Part shown: positions 24,866 to 33,220 of the stretch, one piece after another | Numbering within the stretch: position 1 is the first letter of the stretch | Layout: every line of letters begins with the position of its first letter | Source of the DNA: Fimbriimonadaceae bacterium | GTDB taxonomy: Bacteria > Armatimonadota > Fimbriimonadia > Fimbriimonadales > Fimbriimonadaceae | DNA: 64,000 nt | Direction of reading: 5' to 3' | NCBI GenBank assembly: GCA_019454105.1 | Contig: CP075364.1 | Coordinates: forward strand, 1,181,362-1,245,361 | The notes under the pieces: model-generated | Told to the model about the DNA's origin: nothing | Database searches by the model: none | Seen by the model: only the letters and a program-made list of their open reading frames with translations | Program-made: the position numbers and the translations under genes

Positions 24866-25402
24866 TTATCGGCCTGACATTGACCCGGCCAATGCCGTGG
24901 GAACGGGCTCACCGTCCTTGAAGAGCATGACTTTGCCGACCCAAAGAGGGGACAGTGACCGACGCAACTTCGCCTCGGGCGCGACGACGATCCGAGCCTT
25001 GTCCGGCAATTCGAGGTCCCGAGGGTGACCGTCGCCGCCTTCGGCCGCGTAGAGCAGCCACACTTGGTCATATCCTTCGAACGAGGCGTCCTTGAGGTTC
25101 AGGGCACTGGCTGAGCAACTCCCGCATTGGCCAACATAGACGACCAGGACACGGCCCGTGGCAGCCAGCCGATACCCTCGCGCGTCCTCTTCGCCTAACC
25201 CAAGGTCTTTCAAGCGGGTCGAGACATTTGGGTTTGTCTTGAATGCTTCGGCCTTCGTTCGTACCCAGTCTTCCGCCTCTGGCCGAGAGTGATAGGCTGT
25301 GATCAACACGGACACCATCAGTGCCCAAAGCGCAAGGTGGCCCCGCGCCCCGAGACGAGGCCTACGGAACGCCGTAAGTCTTGACGTCACCCATCTTGTC
25401 AA
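24866..25402 (-). CDS. Membrane-anchored thioredoxin-like protein with a CGSC motif
   Basis: A 178-residue protein with one N-terminal transmembrane anchor ([14 protein letters not shown], about 25-38). A soluble domain follows, containing [20 protein letters not shown] (Cys93-Gly-Ser-Cys96), DQVWLLYA and a C-terminal [18 protein letters not shown] strand followed by CxxC at a helix start is the thioredoxin-fold arrangement. The usual cis-proline may be the Pro of ELPDKAR or of LSPLW; I cannot settle this. It lies 18 bp after the gene at 25421-26089 and near Cys-rich exported proteins, so a disulfide-exchange role is plausible (inference). Confidence 0.65.
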   Translation of the reverse strand: MTRWVTSRLTAFRRPRLGARGHLALWALMVSVLITAYHSRPEAEDWVRTKAEAFKTNPNVSTRLKDLGLGEEDARGYRLAATGRVLVVYVGQCGSCSASALNLKDASFEGYDQVWLLYAAEGGDGHPRDLELPDKARIVVAPEAKLRRSLSPLWVGKVMLFKDGEPVPTALAGSMSGR

Positions 25403-25420
25403 TTGGCGCCCCCGACTCTC

Positions 25421-26089
25421 TCAATGCCCGGGCGTGGAAGAGCGGGCACTGACGATGTGCCTGTCCGCCTTGACGAGCAATTCTTCCAAAGGCCGGATCT
25501 GGACAGTCCCGGTCAACTCGTCCGACTTGACGAACGACTTGAAGCCAATGGAATCGAAGAAGGGTTTGTCACGCCGATATCCCTCGGCAAAGCTCATGGC
25601 CAGCGCCTCGCCTCCGAACGCCTGGTTCGATTCGGCCATATGATCCAACATCCATGCGACCCTGACCAAGTCCGACAGGCTGGTCTTGGGCTGGCCTCCG
25701 ACCCGCATGGTGGTGACGCCAAAGCTCACGACTTGCCCCTTCTGGCTGATCAAGTCGGTCATGGCGACGCCTTGCGAGGGTTCCTGAGTCAAGTACTGGG
25801 GTTTGGATTGGACCGGCCCGTACTTTTCGATGGCAGGGCGGACAACAGTCTTTAAGATCATTGAGAGCTTGTCGGCATCGAGATTGTTGGCCTCGATCTC
25901 TTCCTTCCAGACGTAATGCATCAGGCAGCCCCCGTCGGCCTTGAGGATGCACTGATAGGCGTTGTTGGCAGCTTCGTCTAGCCTTTCTGGAGTTCGGCTG
26001 AAATGCCACACCAATCCGATGGTGGCGACGACCATGACCGGAGTTGCAACCCGGAGCCATTTAACGTGCCTTTGAGAAAGTTGTCTCAT
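25421..26089 (-). CDS. Membrane-anchored hypothetical protein
   Basis: A 222-residue protein with one N-terminal membrane helix (VATPVMVVATIGLVWHF, about 14-30) and an extracytoplasmic domain containing AYQCILKADGGCLMHYVW (two cysteines nine residues apart), a central KGQVVSFGVTTMRVGG segment and a helical C-terminus. No family recognised. A GAGG Shine-Dalgarno precedes ATG 26089. It sits between Cys-C and the thioredoxin-like gene with short gaps, so it is probably part of the same operon. Confidence 0.6.
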   Translation of the reverse strand: MRQLSQRHVKWLRVATPVMVVATIGLVWHFSRTPERLDEAANNAYQCILKADGGCLMHYVWKEEIEANNLDADKLSMILKTVVRPAIEKYGPVQSKPQYLTQEPSQGVAMTDLISQKGQVVSFGVTTMRVGGQPKTSLSDLVRVAWMLDHMAESNQAFGGEALAMSFAEGYRRDKPFFDSIGFKSFVKSDELTGTVQIRPLEELLVKADRHIVSARSSTPGH

Positions 26090-26100
26090 CTTAGATCGCC

Positions 26101-26427
26101 TCAGTCAGGAATGATGATGCAGTTGACACCGTTGCAGACGGCACCGAACCTGCTGATTTGTTGGACTTCTCGAATCTTGTTCACGTAGATTCCATAGCAC
26201 ACGTACGTGTTGTCCTGGTAAATGCATTTGCAACAGTCGCTTCCGTTTTGGTAGCAGACGATGTGAACTGGCCCCGACTCGATCAGGCTACACCCAAAAG
26301 TGCTTCCAGGCATACAGCCTCCTATGCTTCCAAACGGGTTTCCTGGGCCACCGAGCCAATTGCAGGGTGGGGCCAATGTTATGGTGGACAATAGGACGGC
26401 AACAGCCGTCGTCAATGTTGTCTTCAT
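26101..26427 (-). CDS. Small cysteine-rich exported protein (Cys-C)
   Basis: A 108-residue protein with a signal peptide (KTTLTTAVAVLLSTITLAPP). The mature part has ten cysteines, including GGCMPGSTFGC, IVCYQNGSDCCKCIYQDN, YVCYG and VCNGVNC. It is Gly-rich after the signal. Cysteine spacing differs from Cys-A/B, so it is a separate family or a very divergent member. ATG 26427 is chosen because GGGAG stands 6 nt upstream. It follows the prepilin C gene by 40 bp and precedes the anchored protein by 11 bp. Function unknown. Confidence 0.62.
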   Translation of the reverse strand: MKTTLTTAVAVLLSTITLAPPCNWLGGPGNPFGSIGGCMPGSTFGCSLIESGPVHIVCYQNGSDCCKCIYQDNTYVCYGIYVNKIREVQQISRFGAVCNGVNCIIIPD

Positions 26428-26467
26428 TATTTTCTCCCTCATTTTCTGTCTTTTGCGTTTGAATCTG

Positions 26468-27055
26468 TCAATGTGAAGGGGGTTCGGAAGGCGGTTTCTC
26501 TGTTTCGAAGATCTCGTTCCGGCTTAAAACACCTTTCGCCCATCGTGTCTGAACTGAACCGTCGTATCTCAGGCCGATCACGCGCCGGAGTCGGAAGAAC
26601 TCAACGGCCGACCCTGCGCCAGCGTTCTGAGTTTCGTCCAGCACATAGACCGGGTTTCCATTCGAGGCGGCCAGCCGCCTCAACCAGTCTTGCAAGCCAA
26701 CCTCGCTCGAGCAAGCAGAACCCGGAATGTAGGTGTAAACATCCTCTCCAGGTTTGCCGCTTCGTGAGGATCCACCAGTTCGAAACATTTCCATGGGGAA
26801 CTTGTAGTGGAACCCTGCGTTGCTCAAGGAGCAAGGAACCTCGACAACAAGCTTAGGTTCGCAGCCGACCTCTTGACAATAGAGCACGTTCGCGGCGTGC
26901 CACTGTTTCAGTTTGCTGATCGAAGCACCGACGCGCGACTGCTCTTTGGATGCGCGCAGGGCGGGAAGGGACAAGGCACCAATGAGCGCGATGATCGCGG
27001 CGACCACAAGAGTTTCGACAAGGGAGAACCCTTTAGCTGGGACTGGGCCGCTCAT
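26468..27055 (-). CDS. Prepilin-like protein (Prepilin-C)
   Basis: A 195-residue protein with a textbook type IV prepilin/pseudopilin N-terminus: short leader PAKG, cleavage after Gly9, then FSLVETLVVAAIIALIGALSL with Glu14 at +5. The body has cysteines at YCQEVGC, VPCSLS and SACSSEVG, and ends with an acidic/proline tail. The segment RLRRVIGLRYDGSVQTRWAKGV resembles the DG-containing C-terminal strand of Prepilin-A/B, where a DDGAVV segment occupies the same place. ATG 27055 overlaps the stop of a possible small gene upstream (ATGA). Confidence 0.75.
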   Translation of the reverse strand: MSGPVPAKGFSLVETLVVAAIIALIGALSLPALRASKEQSRVGASISKLKQWHAANVLYCQEVGCEPKLVVEVPCSLSNAGFHYKFPMEMFRTGGSSRSGKPGEDVYTYIPGSACSSEVGLQDWLRRLAASNGNPVYVLDETQNAGAGSAVEFFRLRRVIGLRYDGSVQTRWAKGVLSRNEIFETEKPPSEPPSH

Positions 27056-27282
27056 CGTCTTGCCAGACCCATCGAAAGACTGAGTTCCAGGGCTTTCGAT
27101 GAAGATGGCAGAACCAGCGGTTTCGAAACCGGATCCAGCTTTGATCCTCCTTGAAGGACGACCTCTTTTGTTTTACAACACTTCACTTCTTGCCCCTTGT
27201 TGAAGAGCCCGGTGACGACCTCCAACGTACCGACTTTGATCTCCGACCGAACCAGCCTTTCCTGACTCGTTCCTACGGACAC
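27052..27282 (-). CDS. Possible small gene overlapping the Prepilin-C start
   Basis: A 76-codon frame with GTG start encodes a polar protein (KVGTLEVVTGLFNKGQEVKCCKTKEVVLQGG, then a Ser/Leu-rich tail). There is no signal peptide, and one Cys-Cys pair. The main support is the ATGA overlap with Prepilin-C, the same coupling seen between Cys-A/B and Prepilin-A/B. No ribosome-binding site is clear, and an in-frame stop lies directly before the GTG. Could be noncoding leader sequence. Confidence 0.3.
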   Translation of the reverse strand: MSVGTSQERLVRSEIKVGTLEVVTGLFNKGQEVKCCKTKEVVLQGGSKLDPVSKPLVLPSSSKALELSLSMGLARR

Positions 27283-27531
27283 TCATTCGTCGAGAACTTA
27301 CGTCAAATCTTCGGCCCACAGCATATAAAACAATAGGTCAAAGGTCTCGGAAGTATGGACGCTCTCCACCCTGGTCTGTACACTCGTAAAACTACTAGTT
27401 TTTACATCATTATCTTATATAGAATAGTGAAAGATATTAAGCCAGAGATCTCCAGCTTGTCGAGCCATGTGCTCTTTTGGAAGGGCCGACTTCATGCCTT
27501 CTGTGTCTCGAAGTTCTTTAGGTGTCATGAC
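27283..27531. other. Intergenic region with an AT-rich island
   Basis: No credible gene. From about 27308 to 27440 the sequence is AT-rich, contains GTAAAA/TTTTAC arms (27386-27405) around an ACTAGT centre, and on the minus strand reads TCTATATAA upstream of ACTAGT, as in the island at 17806-17880. It lies upstream of the Prepilin-C operon and downstream of the C39-like gene, so it may hold the promoter of the former. Confidence 0.45.
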
Positions 27532-29169
27532 TCACGGCTCGTCGCCGACGGGATTCTCGTTGCGCCACTTCGGCCCGACGGTCAGCTCGGGTTTCCCATA
27601 GTTGAAGCTCTTGGGGATCTCGAACGGTCCGAGAGCCTGCAGACCGTCAAAGTCGGTGAACTTGCGGTCCCCCCCGAGGCCGAACGTGTAGATCCGGTTC
27701 GCGTCGTCTTGAACAAAGACTGTCCCCTGAGGGCCGGGAATCACTTCACGGATCGTTCGTCCAAGATTGGCGGTCACCCTCTTGCCCATGCGGACCGAGG
27801 ATCCCCCGGGGTAGCGGTTCCATGAACGGGTTCCGCGCACGGCGACGTAATAGTCTCCAGTATCGCTGTCGACTCTGAAGACCCCTTCCCCGGTCGCGAT
27901 CTTGGACAGAGGAGCGATCGGAGCCAGATCGACCAGCCTCACCCGCTTGCTGACTGCGAAATCTGGGTCGAAGGCGGTCGCGGTGGCGAGATCGCTGTCA
28001 AGCGCGACGACGCCACCGGTCTTTTCGTCCACATCGATCGCGGCTGCTTTGCCAGGGAGCTGCCGGATCTCCGGTCTTCCTCCCTCTCGGGCAATTCTTG
28101 CGACCGAGTCAAAGTTCTGACCTTCTAAGAGGACGTATACGGATTGGTCAGGCCCTCCGACCGCGACTTGCCGGGCGGCTGAGGCGTTATAGAGGCGTAC
28201 CGAAGTTTCGGTCACCACGTCGATCTTGTCGACCGCTCCCGTTGGCGACAACGAAACCAGTCCGAAGTCGGCTGGGTCGAAGCACCAATCGCGGACGTCC
28301 GAGGGAGGCGTGACCGAGTAGGTTTGTGGAGGAAGACTCCCGACCGGCCCCGGCATATAAGGGATCCTCACAGTGAAAGTGTCGCGGTCACCGGAGGGAC
28401 TGCTCCATCCAACGTACGTCGGATGAAAGACCATCATGCGGTCAATGAGGTACCTGCGGTCGCCGTTCGGACCCGTTTTGAAGGAATACCGGGCGTGCGT
28501 GACCGGGGTCACCTGACCCAAAATGTGCAAAGTCAGGTTCGCGGTGGCGACCGTCTTATAGATGAAAGGACTTTGAACGGAATTGTCGCCGTCGTCCTGT
28601 GCCGGATCCGCCATGTAAAGCTTGTCTTGCAACGTTTGGCTGTCACGCCTGTCGTAGCCCATGAGGGTCAGACAATGCCCCCCGTCCCTGTCCCACATGT
28701 CGCCGAACGGCTTGTAGCGCCCGTAGCAAAGTTGAACCAAGGCGCCCGCCCGGAACTTGTTCATGATCGTCTTGTAGCCCCAGTTGGAGGACGGCCCATA
28801 GTCACCGAAGAAGATGAGTTTGTTGGTCAGGGCGCCCACATATTCGAACTCCTTGCTGGCGGCGCCCGATGTACCGTCTTCTGGGTCGGTGTCGAGCAAG
28901 ATTCCCAAATAGCTGATGAAAGACGTCATCTGGGCGTGACTGGCCGGGTCGAATCCGAGCAACATTTGCGAATTGCCATACTTACGGAGATAAGCGAGGA
29001 CGTTCGCGAAGGATGTCGGCACACAGTACATGTTCCCCCCGCCGGGCAGTCCGCCCCGTCGCTGGTCAAAGTCGTAAGTGTCGAGACGGAAACGGCCCTC
29101 GTCAAGCCCATGAGAGAGCGTCGCGACCAAGAGGGCTGTCAAAGATGTGAGGGCTTTGTGCGGGGCCAT
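27532..29169 (-). CDS. Secreted C39-like peptidase-domain protein with a propeller-like C-terminus
   Basis: A 545-residue exported protein with signal peptide (ALTSLTALLVATLSHG). The N-terminal domain (about 30-260) resembles the papain-fold C39-like family: GGNMYCVPTSFANVLAYL gives the candidate nucleophile Cys49, and DGGHCLTLMGYD gives the candidate His165. This is a stand-alone extracellular domain, without the ABC transporter found in bacteriocin C39 exporters. The C-terminal half consists of repeats of about 45 residues (VYVLLEGQNFDSVARIAREGG, GGVVALDSDLATATAF, TVFVQDDANRIYTFG), probably a beta-propeller. ATG 29169 has a strong promoter upstream and an AGGAG in the 7-nt spacer. It is divergent from an AraC regulator. 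Confidence 0.65.
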   Translation of the reverse strand: MAPHKALTSLTALLVATLSHGLDEGRFRLDTYDFDQRRGGLPGGGNMYCVPTSFANVLAYLRKYGNSQMLLGFDPASHAQMTSFISYLGILLDTDPEDGTSGAASKEFEYVGALTNKLIFFGDYGPSSNWGYKTIMNKFRAGALVQLCYGRYKPFGDMWDRDGGHCLTLMGYDRRDSQTLQDKLYMADPAQDDGDNSVQSPFIYKTVATANLTLHILGQVTPVTHARYSFKTGPNGDRRYLIDRMMVFHPTYVGWSSPSGDRDTFTVRIPYMPGPVGSLPPQTYSVTPPSDVRDWCFDPADFGLVSLSPTGAVDKIDVVTETSVRLYNASAARQVAVGGPDQSVYVLLEGQNFDSVARIAREGGRPEIRQLPGKAAAIDVDEKTGGVVALDSDLATATAFDPDFAVSKRVRLVDLAPIAPLSKIATGEGVFRVDSDTGDYYVAVRGTRSWNRYPGGSSVRMGKRVTANLGRTIREVIPGPQGTVFVQDDANRIYTFGLGGDRKFTDFDGLQALGPFEIPKSFNYGKPELTVGPKWRNENPVGDEP

Positions 29170-29205
29170 GGCTCCTATTGTACGGACCTGTACCGTGACT
29201 GCGAA
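29170..29205 (-). promoter_or_regulatory. Promoter of the C39-like gene
   Basis: Minus strand: TTCGCA (29205-29200), 17-bp spacer, TACAAT (29182-29177), then seven bases (AGGAGCC) and ATG 29169. The short interval serves both as a near-leaderless 5' end and as a possible ribosome-binding site. Confidence 0.6.
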
Positions 29206-29278
29206 ACACTTGTGACTCTTAGAGGGGATCAATGACGGTTAACGTGGATTCATGAGCATAATATGGGATTCCTTTCAT

Positions 29279-29313
29279 TTGTGTCCTTGTTTTTCGTCGT
29301 GCTAAAATGCCTC
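29279..29313 (+). promoter_or_regulatory. Promoter of the AraC-family gene
   Basis: TTGTGT (29279-29284), 18-bp spacer, TGC-TAAAAT (29303-29308, with the TG of an extended -10), then five bases and GTG 29314. The position argues that translation starts at this GTG and not at ATG 29263, which would lie upstream of the promoter. Confidence 0.6.
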
Positions 29314-30147
29314 GTGGCTCGACTGTCGTTCCGCCTCTCTCTCGCTCCGACACCGGAGTTTCGGTCGTTCGGCGCGCTCGGATCGACCGATGAGCGAGTC
29401 TCTTGGATCCAACCCAGCGACCACTGGCAGCTTCACTTTGCGATCCATGGAGGCGCATTCACCTTCAATGGCCGCACGTTTCCGTTCGAGCCCTACACCC
29501 TCTTTGTCGTTCCGCCCGGAAGCCGTTGCTCGATCGTCGGAGCCGAGGCCAAATACGACTATGTAACCTTCGCCTTCATTCCCAAATCGGACCCTAGTGA
29601 CATCGTCTCCTTGCCTTTCCTGACCCCCGTCGCGCAGTCAGTTGGGGCGGGTTGGGAGCTTGAGATCCGGAAGTGCCTTAATCGCCTTCCGTGGTCGAGA
29701 GCCAGCATCTGCGCCTTTGCCAACTACCTTCTCTGGCATTTGGCCAGTCCGGAACACGAATACACCAAGAGTGTTTTTACAGAGGAGGCGGAAAAGTACA
29801 TCGAAGCGAGGCTAGGCGAAAGGCTCCGAGTCTCGGAAATTTGCGAAGCGCTTCAGATCTCCCACAGTCAACTCGCGCGCCACTTTCTCCGAGACCACTC
29901 TTTGACGCCTCTCCAATACATTCGCGAGCGCAGGTCGGTTCTGGCCCACGAACTTCTCACCACGACGGCTGTCCCGATCAAGGCGGTCGCGGCGCGTTGC
30001 GGCATGCCGGACGCCGACCAGTTCTGCAAGCTTGTTCGTGACCGGTTCGGATGCACGCCTCGCAGACTGAGGCAAGTCCGGGCTCCCCTCAATGTGTACC
30101 GAGAGAACGACCCCGTTCTCTTGAAGGCTCTCGACAAAAGTCTGTAA
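29314..30147 (+). CDS. AraC-family transcriptional regulator
   Basis: A 277-residue regulator. The N-terminal part (about 15-120) looks like a cupin sensor domain (HWQLHFAIHGGAFTFNGRTF, YTLFVVPPGSRCSIVG). The C-terminal part (about 165-265) is the double helix-turn-helix of AraC proteins: LRVSEICEALQISHSQLARHF, then PIKAVAARCGMPDADQFCKLVRDRFGCTPRRLR. GTG 29314 is chosen from promoter placement; the 17 extra residues from ATG 29263 would form an odd hydrophobic leader. It is divergent from the C39-like secreted protein, its most likely target (inference). Effector unknown. Confidence 0.85.
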   Translation: MARLSFRLSLAPTPEFRSFGALGSTDERVSWIQPSDHWQLHFAIHGGAFTFNGRTFPFEPYTLFVVPPGSRCSIVGAEAKYDYVTFAFIPKSDPSDIVSLPFLTPVAQSVGAGWELEIRKCLNRLPWSRASICAFANYLLWHLASPEHEYTKSVFTEEAEKYIEARLGERLRVSEICEALQISHSQLARHFLRDHSLTPLQYIRERRSVLAHELLTTTAVPIKAVAARCGMPDADQFCKLVRDRFGCTPRRLRQVRAPLNVYRENDPVLLKALDKSL

Positions 30148-30160
30148 AGGCCATGGGCCG

Positions 30161-30198
30161 AAAAAATCGACGCCCGGGCACCAAGGCCCGGGCGTCGA
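30161..30198 (-). terminator. Intrinsic terminator of tuf
   Basis: A perfect 13-bp stem (30167-30179 with 30186-30198, loop of six) is followed on the minus strand by six T residues (30166-30161). It stands 20 bp beyond the tuf stop and also marks the end of the convergent AraC gene. Confidence 0.9.
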
Positions 30199-30217
30199 CT
30201 TCAGCGTCTGACGACTC

Positions 30218-31426
<1,209 letters not shown>

Positions 31427-31706
31427 GGGATTTTTGTTCCTTGGGTTCTCGCCACCGGTTTTTACCGCTTGCAGCAAAGCCGCTTCCGCAGAGCCACCCT
31501 GGTCGTTCGCCCAAGGCCGGGTTTGAGACGCGCCCGCTCACTCGGCAGGTCAAAGCCCGCGACCGATTGGGCATAGAATTCTTGCAGGTCTCAGGCCTCG
31601 AATTCAACCTGGCCTAGGGCTCAGGTTCCAAGAGACGGAACCGTCCCTGGGTCTGTGGGCCCGCCCAACCTCGACGCCCCATCCGATCGTTGTTTTGAAC
31701 CGAACT
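31427..31706. other. 280-bp region upstream of tuf
   Basis: No gene is visible. It presumably holds a tuf promoter because a secreted-protein gene lies upstream instead of fusA. TTGAAT and TTGACC occur on the minus strand near 31604 and 31560, but I cannot match either to a convincing -10 at normal spacing. Confidence 0.4.
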
Positions 31707-33215
31707 CTAGTCCTCCGGCGTCACTTCCCAGTCGATCTTGTCGAACTCGACCGACCACGCCGAAGTCGCAGGCCCGGTCACTTGGATCCTTGCCCGCACC
31801 TTTCCTTCCGGCGACGTAAAGCACCGACCGGGCCCCTTCGCGAGGCCCTCCTGTTCGGACCACTCCGTACCGAGGCGCGAGACCGACAAGGACAGGTCGT
31901 CCCACCGACCCTCTTGCCAGTCAAAGAGCTCGATCCGCTGGACGGCCTCGGCGACCCCTGTCACTTGGGCGCGAACCGTCGTCCAAGCATAGAGCAACGG
32001 CCCGGGGGCGGTCGTCTCGACCACGACCGACACTGGGGGCGCGCTGCGGTTCGGGACGATGAAGCGTCGGACGGTCAGGCTACGCCCGTCGGCCTCGGCA
32101 AGGTCCTCGACCCCGCCCGAAGTCTTTTGGCCCGTCTCGACCCGGGCCGAGTCAGAAAGGAGTCTCGTGGTGCGTGGCTTGAGGATCACGGCCTCGAATG
32201 GGCCCCCGTCGAACTTGGCATGCCCCGCGATCCACCCCTTCTCGTTGATGTTGAACGCGACCGTCACATCGACGCCATGGACAGAGGGGTCAAGGAGCCG
32301 GTTGATCCTTTCAGCCTTTGGCCAGCCTTCGCGCCAGAAATAGCTGTGCACGATGAAGGGTTCGAGGCTGACTGTCCCGGTGCCGACAAGATGACCTTGA
32401 CCGTTGACGCCTCGGGCCTGCCAGTAATATGGAATCTCACCGATGTCGATGATCCTATGTCCGGTAAGCGGATCCCAGATCCACCCAAAGAAAAGCCCGC
32501 CCTTCCAAACGCTACCGACGATCGACTTTTTATCGTTCAAGCGTGCCGGATAAACTGTGTCATAGCCGGGAGGGACTCCGAGGTCCACCGCACCTTCGGG
32601 TTCGCTCCAATAGCTGCCACGAGGGCCGGTAATCGCTGGTAGATTCAGGACTGCGACAACGCCCATGTTGTTCACGTCCTTGGCGTAGCCAGTGGTGTGT
32701 CCAGGAAGGACTCCGACCACGTCAAATCCGTGGCCTGGCCGAAATCGGAAAGGCCATGAACTGACTGATCCAAGAGTCGCGAACCCGACCACCGTGCCGT
32801 CGTCGTTGCCCCCGTACGCCTGAGAATAGTTTGATCCTGGAGGAGCGAGGACGTGAAGGCCGGTCACTGGTGACCAAACCGCCGCCGTGAAGCTCGTGCC
32901 GATGTCGGTCAACACGATCTCGCCGGATTCGTTGATCTCGTACGAGTTTTGGTCTCGCTCCGGTCTTTGGCCTGGCAGGGCGATGAAGCCCGAGGTCGCG
33001 GACCAATAGTAAGATCTGCGGTGGCCGGTATCGATCGCCGCCTCGCCGCGATTGTTGACGTCGGTCGCGACGGCAACCTGTTCGCCAGGCGGGACGCCGA
33101 TCCTCGTCACTGTGTACTGTTGACCACTAGATCCGTTAACCACCAAGGCAATGGACAGGGCGGTGGCGAGCCGCCCAGTGGTCGAAAGAGAACTTTGAGT
33201 CGGTCTCGACGCCAT
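31707..33215 (-). CDS. Secreted HAF-repeat-type protein, pair copy 1
   Basis: A 502-residue exported protein with signal peptide (LATALSIALVVNGSSGQQ). Its body consists of repeats of about 45 residues of the extracellular HAF-like type (AVATDVNNRGEAAIDTG, YEINESGEIVLTD, YAKDVNNMGVVAVLN, RGVNGQGHLVGTG, FNINEKGWIAGHA), probably a beta-propeller. From about residue 350 there is a distinct C-terminal module (SDSARVETGQKTSGGVEDLAEADG to SVEFDKIDWEV). A paralogue lies at 46511-47971. ATG 33215 begins 5 nt after the stop of its partner gene. Role unknown. Confidence 0.75.
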   Translation of the reverse strand: MASRPTQSSLSTTGRLATALSIALVVNGSSGQQYTVTRIGVPPGEQVAVATDVNNRGEAAIDTGHRRSYYWSATSGFIALPGQRPERDQNSYEINESGEIVLTDIGTSFTAAVWSPVTGLHVLAPPGSNYSQAYGGNDDGTVVGFATLGSVSSWPFRFRPGHGFDVVGVLPGHTTGYAKDVNNMGVVAVLNLPAITGPRGSYWSEPEGAVDLGVPPGYDTVYPARLNDKKSIVGSVWKGGLFFGWIWDPLTGHRIIDIGEIPYYWQARGVNGQGHLVGTGTVSLEPFIVHSYFWREGWPKAERINRLLDPSVHGVDVTVAFNINEKGWIAGHAKFDGGPFEAVILKPRTTRLLSDSARVETGQKTSGGVEDLAEADGRSLTVRRFIVPNRSAPPVSVVVETTAPGPLLYAWTTVRAQVTGVAEAVQRIELFDWQEGRWDDLSLSVSRLGTEWSEQEGLAKGPGRCFTSPEGKVRARIQVTGPATSAWSVEFDKIDWEVTPED

Positions 33216-33220
33216 TGTCG

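Noticed and set aside
21347-27055. Ribosomally made modified-peptide (bacteriocin) cluster
   Set aside because: No lanthipeptide synthase, radical-SAM enzyme, YcaO or ABC exporter is present, and the Cys-rich proteins have ordinary signal peptides, not double-glycine leaders.
27355-27825. 156-codon plus-strand frame over the AT-rich island
   Set aside because: Most of it is antisense to the C39-like gene end, and the remainder covers the AT-rich intergenic stretch; no coding features.
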